Shown here one piece after another: positions 6,655-15,103 of a DNA stretch of 38,412 nucleotides (the first letter of the stretch is position 1; the number at the start of each line of letters is the position of its first letter). The notes under the pieces are model-generated. The model did not search any database, had not been told where the DNA came from, and was given only the letters and a program-made list of their open reading frames with translations. A program made the translations under genes and the position numbers. The DNA is taken from contig JANXYM010000018.1 of the NCBI GenBank assembly GCA_025350045.1, positions 1-38,412 on the forward strand. Direction: 5' to 3'. The stretch is from Methanomicrobiales archaeon. Its GTDB lineage: Archaea > Halobacteriota > Methanomicrobia > Methanomicrobiales > Methanospirillaceae.

Positions 6655-7898
6655 AGAAAGATATCATCCTCCAGCTCTCGGTACGCAGTATCCGGCTCAA
6701 CTTCCTCCGTTCCGTGCTTGCTGCCATCGGCATCGTGATCGGGGTGGTTGCCATCGCGTCCATGGGCATGATGGGGGCGAACATGACCATGTCAGTCACT
6801 GAGCAGCTCTCTGCCATGGCCAACGTGCTGGTCGTGAAAGCGGATACCGGGGGTGGCGGGGGATTTTTTGGAGGCGGACCGGGAGAGTCATCCGGCACCA
6901 TCTCCAAAAAAACATCATCGTCTTCAGTAAGTACTAAAGATTACATCACCAAATCGGAGTTTGATGATCTCCTCCGTGCTGCCGGTAAATATGGCACGGT
7001 GTATCCTCTTTACCAGACCAGCGATAAGATACAAGTGGGGGACAACCAGGGCCGGGCCGCCATCTACGGGATGCGGGAGGATGATATGGCATCGGTCCTT
7101 ATCGTTGATCAGGGAGAACTGCCGAAAAGCGCAGGCTCTGTCGTGGTCGGCCCAACGCTCGCGGATCGCCAGGGGCTTACCCTTGGGAGCCGTATCACCA
7201 TTGGCGATGCAACCAAGAATGAATCGGTACAGAAATTCCGTGTTGTCGGCATTCTCAAACAGAAGGGCATGTCGATGGACCTCAACAGCGATAACGGCAT
7301 CATCATGCCCGAGAAGTCCTACGTCGGGATTGTTGGAGGAATGGAGCAGTACGACCAGGTCAACGTAATTGTCAGCGACATCAAGAACATAAACACAACA
7401 AAATCAGCCATTACAGACCAGCTCAACCGTAAGAAGAATGTCGTCAGCATCCAGGACAGCAGCAGGATGCTGGAGAGCATCACGTCAACGGTCGGAACGC
7501 TCACGACATTTGTCATGGCAATTGCCGGCATCTCGCTGCTGGTTGCCGCGATCTCGATCTTCAACGTGATGATGATGTCCGTGACCGAGCGTATCCGGGA
7601 GATCGGTATCCTGCGCAGCATCGGCACGCAGAAAAGCGAGATCCGGAGGATGTTCCTCTACGAGGCAATCATCCTCGGGCTTGTCGGCGCCGGTATCGGT
7701 GCGATCATGAGTGTCATCTTAGGTTGGCTCGTCGTGCTTGCCATGGTCGGCACGACAGATTATTTCTTCACCTACCAGAGCCTGATCTACGTCCCGGTAT
7801 CAATGACAATCGGCATCGCCATCTGTATCTTTTCGGGAGTCTACCCCGCGTGGCGGGCAGCAAACCTCGATCCGATTGAAGCGCTCAGAGCAGAGTAA
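6651..7898 (+). CDS. ABC transporter permease, MacB/FtsX family
   Basis: 415 residues with the MacB topology: one N-terminal span (SVLAAIGIVIGVVAIASMGM, about residues 20-42), a long extracytoplasmic domain with a Gly-rich stretch (GGGGGFFGGGPGE), then three C-terminal spans (about 283-307, 335-362, 383-403). The FtsX-domain hallmark IFNVMMMSVTERIREIGILR and the closing YPAWRAANLDPIEALRAE are present. The extracytoplasmic domain (VYPLYQTSDKIQ, VVGPTLADRQGLTLG, FRVVGILKQKG) fits MacB_PCD. It pairs with the ATPase whose gene overlaps it, giving a homodimeric exporter. GGAGGGATC precedes the ATG. A T-run at 7905-7911 just after the stop probably ends the operon. Confidence 0.95.
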   Translation: MKKDIILQLSVRSIRLNFLRSVLAAIGIVIGVVAIASMGMMGANMTMSVTEQLSAMANVLVVKADTGGGGGFFGGGPGESSGTISKKTSSSSVSTKDYITKSEFDDLLRAAGKYGTVYPLYQTSDKIQVGDNQGRAAIYGMREDDMASVLIVDQGELPKSAGSVVVGPTLADRQGLTLGSRITIGDATKNESVQKFRVVGILKQKGMSMDLNSDNGIIMPEKSYVGIVGGMEQYDQVNVIVSDIKNINTTKSAITDQLNRKKNVVSIQDSSRMLESITSTVGTLTTFVMAIAGISLLVAAISIFNVMMMSVTERIREIGILRSIGTQKSEIRRMFLYEAIILGLVGAGIGAIMSVILGWLVVLAMVGTTDYFFTYQSLIYVPVSMTIGIAICIFSGVYPAWRAANLDPIEALRAE

Positions 7899-8635
7899 AA
7901 ACCATTTTTTTGTCTGCCAGGTCAGAGAAGATTTTCCTTTTTTAAAAAAGCCGGCATTGTTGAGCAATGCATTATTTTAGCTCTGCTGAAACCCTCTGTT
8001 TCCCGTGGTCGCTTATTATTTTAGGGCTGCCGGGAGGGTACCCCTCACTCTCCCCGGGAGAGGGAAGCAGCCCAAAGGGAGCATCCGCTTAACCCCCTGT
8101 TTTTTGGGATTTTAATCTAATATTCTGAGATCTATCGCAATACCGGGGGATGCCCGTTTGGCAGGGGCAGAAGTACTCTGTGCAAAGAGCCCTCATGAGC
8201 GGCTGTGTGTCTCTCTTTAAGGTATCCCATGAAAATTATCTATTTCAGGAATTGTGGTGGGGGGTTGAGACCCTCATACCCCCGGATACGATAAACTCCG
8301 CCGCCCCCGGGGCGGTTCAATGATGGAAAAATGCTAAAACACTCCTTGCCCTGCCGTGCTTAAAGAGAGGCCCTGAGGCGGGGAACCCTCGCATTATCGG
8401 GAATTTTCATGGTCCGGGTGCGAACACCCGTTCATGTGCGTTTCAACAGTGCCCTATTATCAAAAAAAAATTGTCATGGTTATACTCGCCGCGAAGGTGA
8501 ATCGTGTAAGAAAATCATCAGAAATTTTCAGGCATCTCTCCGGGTAAGTCCCATCTCTTAAAAGGAGATGTGCTGCGCAACCAGACGAGGAGAACGAATA
8601 TTGCGATTATTAAAAAAAGAAGATTATTTTTACCC
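7899..8635. other. Structure-rich intergenic region without a gene
   Basis: No credible reading frame is found in these 737 bp, which separate convergent transcripts. They contain many self-complementary segments: GCATTG/CAATGC at 7954-7970; GGGCTGC (8024-8030) with GCAGCCC (8067-8073) enclosing CTCTCCC/GGGAGAG; CTCTCTTTAAG (8212-8222) with CTTAAAGAGAG (8359-8369) about 140 bp apart; and CGGGTG-CGAA-CACCCG at 8415-8430. A shortened copy of a dispersed GC-rich repeat lies at 8298. It may hold one or more structured RNAs or decayed repeats; I could not match SRP RNA or RNase P RNA motifs. Confidence 0.45.
8298..8323 (+). repeat. Dispersed GC-rich hairpin repeat, shortened copy
   Basis: CCGCCGCCCC-CGGGGCGG then TTCAATGA. 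It looks like the 32-bp repeat of 15517 and 18271 with its centre deleted, and shares the flanking TTCAATGA with the 15517 copy. It can fold as one hairpin. Confidence 0.5.
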
Positions 8636-9034
8636 TCACTTCTTCCTGTGCTTCCTCTTTGGCTCTTCTTTTGCCATGGACATGAGATCGATAATATAGG
8701 AGCCTTCTTCGCCAACGCTCACGATCCGCTCATCGCTTTTTGCCATCTTCTCAAGGTTCAGTTCATACGAGCCGGGCGCAACAATCCGGATGGTCTCAAC
8801 CCGGTCATACATCTCCACTTCCTTTTTTGTGGACCCGGGTTCGACAACCTCAAGCACCTCTTCATGGGATTCGTCAGCGATCTCTTCGATGGACTTCTCT
8901 TCAAGTACATCCTTGTTGAGCTCAGCTTCCTTGATGTAGAGGAACTTCTTGCCGCCGCAGCTTGCGCACCCTCGTAAGATCTCGGTTGATCCATCCTTGT
9001 ATTCCCGCCCGCATTTCGTACACTTGTGCGGCAT
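8636..9034 (-). CDS. Zn-ribbon protein of the DUF2072/COG3364 type
   Basis: 132 residues. The N-terminus MPHKCTKCGREY holds CxxC and a second pair follows in GCASCGGKKFLYI, together a zinc ribbon (about residues 5-30). An acidic linker (LEEKSIEEIADESHEEVLEV) leads to a C-terminal part with ETIRIVAPGSYELNLEKMAK and a very basic tail KEEPKRKHRKK, which suggests nucleic acid contact. The pattern fits the archaeal family of Zn-ribbon, possibly nucleic-acid-binding proteins (DUF2072) of unknown function. ATG 9034 gives the usual MPHxCTxCG start; a GTG at 9043 overlaps the stop of the GTPase gene. It is cotranscribed with that GTPase, a recurrent archaeal pairing as far as I recall. Confidence 0.83.
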   Translation of the reverse strand: MPHKCTKCGREYKDGSTEILRGCASCGGKKFLYIKEAELNKDVLEEKSIEEIADESHEEVLEVVEPGSTKKEVEMYDRVETIRIVAPGSYELNLEKMAKSDERIVSVGEEGSYIIDLMSMAKEEPKRKHRKK

Positions 9035-9039
9035 GGTCT

Positions 9040-9693
9040 TCACCCGAAGTATTCGAGCATGGTCTCGTAGAGATCCTCCACGTTCCTGCCTTCAAGACCT
9101 GAGATAGCAACAACCGGGTGCTGGGGGAAAGCGCTGCGGATACGGGCCGGTGCGGCACCGGGCAGGTCGATCTTGTTTGCTACGATGATGACCGGAAGAT
9201 TCCTGCTCTCGATGATCCCTATCATCATGATGTTGACCTGCATGAACGGATCGAGCGTAGAATCGAGCATGTAAATCACCCCGTCGATATCCTCGCGCAG
9301 CCAGTGCATGGCCTCAGCAACACCCTCGGTAGCTTCCCGGGCGCGGATGATCGCCTCATCCTTCTCCATGCCGAATTCCAGGAATTCATGGTAATCGATC
9401 TTAGTCGTAACCCCCGGGGTATCCACGATATCCATCGTTACCGTGCTGCCGTTCGCGCCCGAGATGATGATATCTTCTTTCTTCCGGGCCCTGCGGGTCT
9501 CGTGGGGGATCTCACTTACCGGCCCGACAGCATCGCCGGACCAGTCCCGGGCAATACGGTTTGCCAGCGTGGTCTTTCCCGCATTGGGTGGACCGTAAAT
9601 GCCGATCCGGGTCCGTTTCTTCTTGAAAAATGAGTTGAGGAAATTGGAAAATTTCTTCTTTGCCGTACCAAACGTCTGATAAAATATTTTCAC
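9040..9693 (-). CDS. Era/Der-like small GTPase (COG1100 type)
   Basis: 217 residues with a full G domain: G1 GPPNAGKT (34-41), a Thr-rich switch I region (PHETRRARKK), G3 DTPG (91-94), G4 NKID (173-176) and G5-like SGLEG. The basic N-terminal segment (KKKFSNFLNSFFKKKRTRIG) precedes G1. A loop between G3 and G4 (YHEFLEFGMEKDEAIIRARE) seems specific to this archaeal group. The start is GTG 9693 with GAGGTG 4 nt upstream. The cellular role is unknown; relatives bind ribosomes or membranes. The downstream Zn-ribbon gene begins at the stop codon, so the two are coupled. Confidence 0.92.
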   Translation of the reverse strand: MKIFYQTFGTAKKKFSNFLNSFFKKKRTRIGIYGPPNAGKTTLANRIARDWSGDAVGPVSEIPHETRRARKKEDIIISGANGSTVTMDIVDTPGVTTKIDYHEFLEFGMEKDEAIIRAREATEGVAEAMHWLREDIDGVIYMLDSTLDPFMQVNIMMIGIIESRNLPVIIVANKIDLPGAAPARIRSAFPQHPVVAISGLEGRNVEDLYETMLEYFG

Positions 9694-9885
9694 TCTACAC
9701 CTCGTTGGCTACGCATCGTACCTGGGTACAAAGAATTCACCATGATTCGTTAGTAGTGTATTGAATACGCAGTTTATTAGGTTTCTCGTATTTTGAGAAC
9801 AGGGAGTCGCCGGAGGACAAACGGTACCCCGTATGCGAAGTACTCCCGTTATTACTGCCGTGCATTGGTACCTGCCCCTGCCAAA

Positions 9886-9957
9886 TTGTATTTATACAAG
9901 GGGATGGGAGTATGCTAATTGTAAAGCATCAGAACAAAAACGCACCCAAGGAGGTGA
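9886..9957 (+). promoter_or_regulatory. Promoter and strong RBS of the CBS gene cluster
   Basis: TTGTA-TTTA-TACAA (9886-9899) is both a dyad and a TATA box; transcription should begin near 9920. The Shine-Dalgarno AAGGAGGTGA (9948-9957) matches the 16S rRNA tail over its full length but sits only 3 nt before the ATG. The rest of 9694-9885 shows no gene; it also serves as upstream region of the divergent GTPase. Confidence 0.55.
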
Positions 9958-9960
9958 CTC

Positions 9961-10527
9961 ATGAAAAAGACTAACGACGCAATCCGGTTTGAAACCCGCG
10001 TCCCTATCGGGGAAGTGATGAAACGCAATCCGACTATGATCGACATAACCGCCACGGTAGCAAAGGCAGCCAAGGTGATGTGCCAGGAAGGAGTCGGCAG
10101 CGTAATCGTCCTTGATCACAACAAGCCCATCGGCATTGTTACCGAGGAAGATATCAACTGCAAGGTGGTGGCAAAGGATCTCAAACCGAGCAAAGTACAC
10201 GTGAACGAAATCATGAGCACGCCACTCATTACGGTGAGTGTTGATAAAACATCCGGCGATGCAGCCCATATGATGGTCAAGCACAAGGTAAGGAGACTCC
10301 CCGTGGTGGATGACCACCACCAGGTGATCGGTATTGTAACGGTCCGGGATCTCCTTACCGTCTCTACCGAACTCAATGATCTGTTAGAGGATCTCATGGA
10401 GATCAACCGTGAGGAGATCATTGAGCAGGGGGTCTGCGACCGCTGCAACCAGATGTCTGATGACCTTAAGCGGGTGGATGGTGCAATGGTCTGCCCAGGC
10501 TGCCGTGACGAGGACAAAATCACATGA
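9961..10527 (+). CDS. CBS-pair protein with C-terminal zinc ribbon
   Basis: 188 residues. Two CBS motifs (about residues 17-70, VPIGEVMKRNPTMIDITATV to VTEEDIN, and 80-138, VNEIMSTPLITVSVDKTS to VTVRDLL) form one Bateman module, which in this superfamily binds adenine nucleotides or SAM. A helical linker leads to a zinc ribbon CDRCNQ...CPGCRDED (about 160-183). CBS-plus-ribbon proteins are common in methanogens and may sense ligand and bind nucleic acid or protein; no specific role is known. It is the first of five CBS genes and overlaps the next by 4 bp. Confidence 0.9.
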   Translation: MKKTNDAIRFETRVPIGEVMKRNPTMIDITATVAKAAKVMCQEGVGSVIVLDHNKPIGIVTEEDINCKVVAKDLKPSKVHVNEIMSTPLITVSVDKTSGDAAHMMVKHKVRRLPVVDDHHQVIGIVTVRDLLTVSTELNDLLEDLMEINREEIIEQGVCDRCNQMSDDLKRVDGAMVCPGCRDEDKIT

Positions 10528-11273
10528 AAACAGCACAGGATTTCCTCATAGAGATCCCTGTGCTGAAAAACAATGACCAGATAACAAAGGCACGGCAGAT
10601 ACTCAGGGATGGCCGGTTTCGTGAAGTCTATATCGTTGACGGGAAGAAAACTCTTATCGGCTATATCGATCTCACGGACGGGTTGCGGGTGACTGCAACG
10701 AAATCGAATGTGACGGTTGAGGGATTTGTCAAGGATGCACCTATGGTAAATCCACAGGACTCAATCGAACAGGTGGCAAAAACCATGAGACGCTTCCATA
10801 CGGATAGTGCTGCGGTGGTTGATGGTATGCACCATATGCAGGGAGGGGTTCTGCTTTCGGCACTCTTCCCGGTCATCATCTCGCGCAATGAACTGCACGG
10901 GATCGTAGCTTCATGTATGAATAGTAAGGTGATTGCGGCAGATCCCGGGGATGAACTCCAGAAGATCCAGTCATTGATCATCGAGAGTGGGTTCTCAGCT
11001 TTTCCTGTCACTAAGAAGAAGCGGCTCGTTGGGCTTATCTCGCGGCGTGATCTGATCAGTACCCGGCGGGTGCGTTCAGCGGTTGCACAGCATGCCCATA
11101 CAACGATAGAGGATGTGATGACCCGCGATGTCGTCACCATCACTCCGAACGAGCCGGTAAGCCATGCAGCAGAACTGCTGGTCAAACATGATATCAGCCG
11201 GCTGCCCGTCATTGACGGGGAGCTCCTGGTCGGGATTGTTGACCGGCACGATATCCTTGCTGCACTGGCTTAA
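10524..11273 (+). CDS. Four-CBS-motif protein
   Basis: 249 residues, all CBS sequence. Motif 1 (about 1-60, IPVLKNNDQITKARQILRDG) and motif 2 (about 65-130, FVKDAPMVNPQDSIEQVAKT) are divergent; motif 3 (about 132-188, MNSKVIAADPGDELQKIQSL) and motif 4 (about 192-248, VMTRDVVTITPNEPVSHAAE, ending LVGIVDRHDILAAL) are canonical. Two Bateman modules should stack into a disc. There is no attached enzyme or channel domain, so it probably acts as a stand-alone nucleotide or SAM sensor. It starts inside the stop of the previous gene (ATGA). Confidence 0.88.
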   Translation: MKTAQDFLIEIPVLKNNDQITKARQILRDGRFREVYIVDGKKTLIGYIDLTDGLRVTATKSNVTVEGFVKDAPMVNPQDSIEQVAKTMRRFHTDSAAVVDGMHHMQGGVLLSALFPVIISRNELHGIVASCMNSKVIAADPGDELQKIQSLIIESGFSAFPVTKKKRLVGLISRRDLISTRRVRSAVAQHAHTTIEDVMTRDVVTITPNEPVSHAAELLVKHDISRLPVIDGELLVGIVDRHDILAALA

Positions 11274-11376
11274 AACCGCGCTTTCCGTCGGCAGGATAAA
11301 AAAGGGAAAAGGAAACGATCTGGAAGGATTCTTTCAGGACTAATCAGGCAGGCGGGTCGCAGGATCCGTAAACGAG

Positions 11377-12324
11377 GTGAGAATGCACCAGAACGAAAGG
11401 GGCATCAAACAGGGCGACCGGCTCTTAAAGATGCAGGGAAAACTTGACCGCGGGCCGGTTGAGTTCAAATCACATATTGCTGAGCAGGAAGGTGAGATTA
11501 TGGCGATCGCAACCCGCGACGTTATCTCCGTTCCCCCGAGCACGAGTATTATCGGGGCGGTGGAGCAGATGACAAAGTGCGGCTTCCGGAGGCTTCCTGT
11601 CACCGATGCCGGCACCAGGAAACTGCGGGGCATCGTCACTTCCAGCGATGTGATCAATTTCATGGGCGGGGGTGACAAGTACCGGCTCGTACAGGTCAAA
11701 CATGGCGGCAACCTTCTTGCGGCGGTCAACGAGAATGTTCGCACGATCATGACCCAGCAGGTTGTCACGCTCTCGCACGATGCAACCATCCGGGAGGCGG
11801 TTAAAGAGATTGTTGGAAAAAAGATCGGCGGGCTTCCCATTGTTGATAACGATGGGGTGCTGGAGGGTATCGTGACCGAACGGGATGTGATGCGGGTACT
11901 GGGGGCACAGCAGAGCGGGCTCAAAGTCGAAGACATCATGAGCACGTCCCTGCGGGTGACTGCTCCGGACTGTCCGATTGCCACGGTTACCCACGATATG
12001 ACGAAATACCGTTTCCGCCGGCTTCCGGTAGTGAGCGATGATGTGCTCTATGGTATTGTCACCGCTACGGATCTGATGTGCTATCTCGGCAACCGGGAAG
12101 TCTTTTCCCGGCTGACCACCGGGAATGTCTCGGAAGTGATGGCACTGCCTATACGGACACTGATCAACGGCAATCTCTCCACGACCACACCAGACCGTAG
12201 CATCAACGAGGCAGCTCGCGAGATGCTGGATAAGAATATCGGTGCCTTACCGGTGATTGAGGGTTCGCGCCTGATCGGGCTCGTGACCGAGTTCGACCTG
12301 GTCCGGGCATTTACGGGGGGTTGA
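11377..12324 (+). CDS. Four-CBS-motif protein with N-terminal extension
   Basis: 315 residues from GTG 11377; ATG 11383 is equally possible (GAGGTGA overlaps this region). A charged 45-residue N-terminal segment (RGIKQGDRLLKMQGKLDRGP) precedes four canonical CBS motifs at about 46-98 (RDVISVPPSTSIIGAVEQMT), 120-175 (IMTQQVVTLSHDATIREAVK), 184-236 (IMSTSLRVTAPDCPIATVTH) and 250-313 (ending LIGLVTEFDLVRAF). FRRLPV, GGLPIV and RRLPVV mark the ligand-facing strands. The 100-bp gap before it is the largest inside the cluster and may contain a separate promoter. The next gene begins at its stop. Confidence 0.88.
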   Translation: MRMHQNERGIKQGDRLLKMQGKLDRGPVEFKSHIAEQEGEIMAIATRDVISVPPSTSIIGAVEQMTKCGFRRLPVTDAGTRKLRGIVTSSDVINFMGGGDKYRLVQVKHGGNLLAAVNENVRTIMTQQVVTLSHDATIREAVKEIVGKKIGGLPIVDNDGVLEGIVTERDVMRVLGAQQSGLKVEDIMSTSLRVTAPDCPIATVTHDMTKYRFRRLPVVSDDVLYGIVTATDLMCYLGNREVFSRLTTGNVSEVMALPIRTLINGNLSTTTPDRSINEAAREMLDKNIGALPVIEGSRLIGLVTEFDLVRAFTGG

Positions 12325-12329
12325 CTGCC

Positions 12330-13166
12330 ATGTTCGCACGCGATGTGATGACCGCACCGGTCTTCTTCGTCTCCCCGGATGCAACCGTAGCGCATGCCCG
12401 GAACCTGATGGTGAGGCACAAGATCTCCCGCATCCTGGTCATGGAAGATGAGAAACTGACAGGAATTCTTACAAAAAAAGATATTGCCTATCGCTTAAAA
12501 CAGGGCGAACCGGCATGGAGGCGGCGCCCGCTCGACCGGATCCCGGTGGGCGCCCTTGCCACAAAAAACCCCGTGACAGTCGATCCCGGTACCGGGATCC
12601 AGACGATCGCAAAGCTGTTTGCAGAAAGAAACATCAGCAGCGTCCCGGTGGTTGAAGGAGGATCCGTTGTGGGGATCATCACCAAGACTGATCTGATGAA
12701 ATCCGTCTCGGTCCGGGGCCTGAGCCTTCCGGTGAGAGACGTGATGGAGGATGTGGTGACGGTCAGCCGCTACCATTCGCTCGATCATGTGATCAGCGTG
12801 ATGCGTGAACGCAATGACAAGGTGCTGGTGATGGATGATGGAGAGCCTGCCGGAATCATCACCGAAACGAACCTTGCATTCTATGAAGATGAGCCCAAGA
12901 TATCAGGTGTAGTTGGAAAAGACGTAGCCCTCATGAGACGTGAAAAGGCGGACGGGGCACGGGGCACGAGTTCGCTCATGGTCGCCTCGGTGATTGCAGA
13001 AGACGTGATGACGAGTCCCGTTATCACGGTGCCTGCGACCACCCTGCTCCAGGAAGCTATCGCATTGATGGACAGACATCATGTCAACAGCCTTGTTGTC
13101 ATGGAGAACAGCACGATTTCCGGGATCATAAAACGCGATGATATCATAAAGGAAGTGGCGAAATGA
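12330..13166 (+). CDS. Four-CBS-motif protein
   Basis: 278 residues from ATG 12330; a TTG at 12321 overlapping the previous stop is the alternative. Four motifs: about 1-54 (MFARDVMTAPVFFVSPDATV), 72-130 (ATKNPVTVDPGTGIQTIAKL), 135-190 (VMEDVVTVSRYHSLDHVISV) and 215-275 (VMTSPVITVPATTLLQEAIA), joined by a charged linker (VALMRREKADGARGTSSLM). No other domain. As a pure Bateman protein, its ligand (AMP, ATP, SAM or other) cannot be read from sequence. It overlaps the next gene by 4 bp. Confidence 0.88.
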   Translation: MFARDVMTAPVFFVSPDATVAHARNLMVRHKISRILVMEDEKLTGILTKKDIAYRLKQGEPAWRRRPLDRIPVGALATKNPVTVDPGTGIQTIAKLFAERNISSVPVVEGGSVVGIITKTDLMKSVSVRGLSLPVRDVMEDVVTVSRYHSLDHVISVMRERNDKVLVMDDGEPAGIITETNLAFYEDEPKISGVVGKDVALMRREKADGARGTSSLMVASVIAEDVMTSPVITVPATTLLQEAIALMDRHHVNSLVVMENSTISGIIKRDDIIKEVAK

Positions 13167-13939
13167 CAAAAGAAGTTTTTATCAAAGATGTAATGGTAAA
13201 ACCGACCTCCATAGCCAAATCGGCAACGATCACCGAAGCGCTCGATAAGATGCTTGCAGAAGGCATTGACCCTCTGATAGCCGTTAATAATAGTACCGTA
13301 ATTGGCACGGTTTCACGACAGGCAATCGCTGAGAAGCTGGGGAGCAGACAGAATGCCAATCTCGCCCCTGCTGCAATCCATGTAGCCAGTGTCATTGAGG
13401 AAGACTTCACCAGCGTCTATCCAGATGAGAGCATCAACGTGCTCATACCGCTGCTCCAGCGCTACAAGCTGGTAGTTGTGTACGACGGGGATCACAAACT
13501 CATCGGCCAGGTAGGAATGGTTGACCTGCTCAGGAAGGTCCGGCCCGAGAACAGCATGGACGAGGTGATAGAAAAGGCAGTCACCATAGAAGCAAACGAA
13601 CGTGTGGTCCACCTGCGGCGCCGGATGCTCGATGATAATATCACCCGGTTTATCGTAACCGAGCACGAGAAGTTCACCGGCATTGTAACAGAGACGGATG
13701 TAGCGATCGCGATGCGCAAGTTCCGCGAAGCGGTTGGGGACAATCACCAGGATCACCGGATCCGGAACCTGCTTGTCAAGGATATCATGAGTGCTCCGCT
13801 CTTACTAGTGGAACGCACAGCTCCGGTATCCGGGGTGATCGATACGATGATAAAGAAAAATATCAGTTCGATTGCCGTGATGGACAAGGGCAAACTCTTC
13901 GGCATCATCACCCGCAGGTCGCTGGTCAATGCGATGTAG
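13163..13939 (+). CDS. Four-CBS-motif protein, last of the cluster
   Basis: 258 residues. Motifs at about 5-58 (IKDVMVKPTSIAKSATITEA), 70-122 (EEDFTSVYPDESINVLIPLL, divergent), 130-186 (VIEKAVTIEANERVVHLRRR) and 202-257 (IMSAPLLLVERTAPVSGVID, ending LFGIITRRSLVNAM). The second motif lacks the usual VMT start, so one module is probably degenerate. It begins with ATGA at the previous stop, so genes four and five are coupled. A T8 run at 13953-13960 follows the stop as a probable terminator. Confidence 0.88.
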   Translation: MTKEVFIKDVMVKPTSIAKSATITEALDKMLAEGIDPLIAVNNSTVIGTVSRQAIAEKLGSRQNANLAPAAIHVASVIEEDFTSVYPDESINVLIPLLQRYKLVVVYDGDHKLIGQVGMVDLLRKVRPENSMDEVIEKAVTIEANERVVHLRRRMLDDNITRFIVTEHEKFTGIVTETDVAIAMRKFREAVGDNHQDHRIRNLLVKDIMSAPLLLVERTAPVSGVIDTMIKKNISSIAVMDKGKLFGIITRRSLVNAM

Positions 13940-13952
13940 GATAACCCTCCTC

Positions 13953-13960
13953 TTTTTTTT
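13953..13960 (+). terminator. T-run terminator after the CBS cluster
   Basis: Eight consecutive T lie 13 bp after the last CBS stop codon; archaeal RNA polymerase terminates at such runs without needing a hairpin. Confidence 0.5.
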
Positions 13961-13991
13961 CATGTGTTTTTCCGATATTGTACCTTAGTAT

Positions 13992-14005
13992 TGTACTATA
14001 GTACA
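13992..14005. promoter_or_regulatory. 14-bp perfect palindrome upstream of the GNAT gene
   Basis: TGTACTATAGTACA is fully self-complementary. It lies about 130 bp before the acetyltransferase start and includes a TATA-like CTATAG, so it could be an operator over a promoter with a long leader. No other element supports this. Confidence 0.3.
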
Positions 14006-14132
14006 GCAGAACCAACATGGACCGGATCGCACAGTAATAACATACTCTGAAAGATGTCCCTCTGAATCTGTTAAAAAACCGTCACGCGTATGTAGTCTTC
14101 CTGCCAATAACCGTACCAGGATATGAGGAAAG

Positions 14133-14978
14133 ATGGCTGGCGTGAAGTTCCGTGTGATGACGAAAGAGGGAGTTGCAGTCGCGGTGTCGTGGGCAGCCAG
14201 TGAGGGCTGGAACCCCGGGCTTCGAGATGCGGCATGTTTCGCAGTTGCCGATCCGGAAGGGTTCTTTTGTGCGGAACTTGACGGGAAGATTGTGGGTATG
14301 GTCTCGGTAGTCAACTACGATGACCGCTTCTCATTTTACGGTCTCTTTGTTGTTGATCCCGTCTACCGTGCGAAGGGGATTGGGATGCAGCTCTACCGGT
14401 TTGCAATGCGGCATGCCGGTACCCGGGTGGTGGCCTGTGACGGGGTTGTCGCAATGGTGGACAAGTACGAGAAAGATGGCGGGCTTTTCCTGCACTACAA
14501 CAATGCCCGGTACGAGGGTATTGGCGGAGGTGCAGTGCCAGAGGGACTGACACCGGTTCAGGATGTGGATTTCAACATGCTGGCTGACTATGACGCAGCG
14601 CACTTCCCTGCCCGCAGGGAGCGGTTCCTTCGGTGCTGGATTGCCCAGAAGGGGCATTACGGTCTTGCACAACTGGACGGCGACGGGAAGATCCTTGGGT
14701 ATGGTATCCGGCGGGTCTGCCACACGGGTCACAAGATCGGCCCGCTCTTTGCCCGTGACCGGGCAACTGCTGATATGATCCTTGACGGGTTGGTTGCAGG
14801 AATCCCCGGCGAGCAGTTTTATCTTGATATTCCGGTTCCGAATGCCGCAGCGGTTGCGCTGGTGCAGGACCGGAAGATGACGCCGGTCTTCTTCACGGCC
14901 CGGCTCTATTCCACGCCGGATCCTGTGCCCCTTCCGCTTGACGAGATCTTCGGGGTCACATCGTTTGAGCTGGGATAG
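14133..14978 (+). CDS. GNAT N-acetyltransferase with C-terminal second GNAT-like domain
   Basis: 281 residues. The N-terminal GNAT domain (about 1-140) shows beta strands GKIVGMVSVVNYDD and FYGLFVVDPVYRAKGIGMQL; R79-A-K-G-I-G84 is the acetyl-CoA pyrophosphate-binding motif. The C-terminal half (about 150-280, FPARRERFLRCWIAQ to FYLDIPVPNAAAVALVQDRK) matches the second domain seen in YdhJ/YitI-like two-domain acetyltransferases (Acetyltransf_18 type). The acceptor is unknown. GAGGAA precedes the ATG. It stands alone between two non-coding stretches. Confidence 0.9.
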   Translation: MAGVKFRVMTKEGVAVAVSWAASEGWNPGLRDAACFAVADPEGFFCAELDGKIVGMVSVVNYDDRFSFYGLFVVDPVYRAKGIGMQLYRFAMRHAGTRVVACDGVVAMVDKYEKDGGLFLHYNNARYEGIGGGAVPEGLTPVQDVDFNMLADYDAAHFPARRERFLRCWIAQKGHYGLAQLDGDGKILGYGIRRVCHTGHKIGPLFARDRATADMILDGLVAGIPGEQFYLDIPVPNAAAVALVQDRKMTPVFFTARLYSTPDPVPLPLDEIFGVTSFELG

Positions 14979-15103
14979 ACGCGGGAGTATTGGGCAGAAA
15001 TCTCACCATCCTCTTTTTCCTGAAGTCCGGTTTTATTGGTCGTTGTTGTGACAGATCCAAAAACAAACATTTCTTTTCTTGTATCAAATCACCAGGACCC
15101 GCG

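Noticed and set aside
8024-8090. Archaeal SRP RNA or RNase P RNA
   Set aside because: GGGAAGCAGCCC superficially recalls the SRP domain IV, but the GNAR tetraloop with its symmetric loop is not formed, and the RNase P core GAGGAAAGTCC is absent.
8570-8977. 135-codon plus-strand frame over the Zn-ribbon gene
   Set aside because: The minus-strand protein has paired CxxC motifs and is coupled to the GTPase; the plus frame has none.
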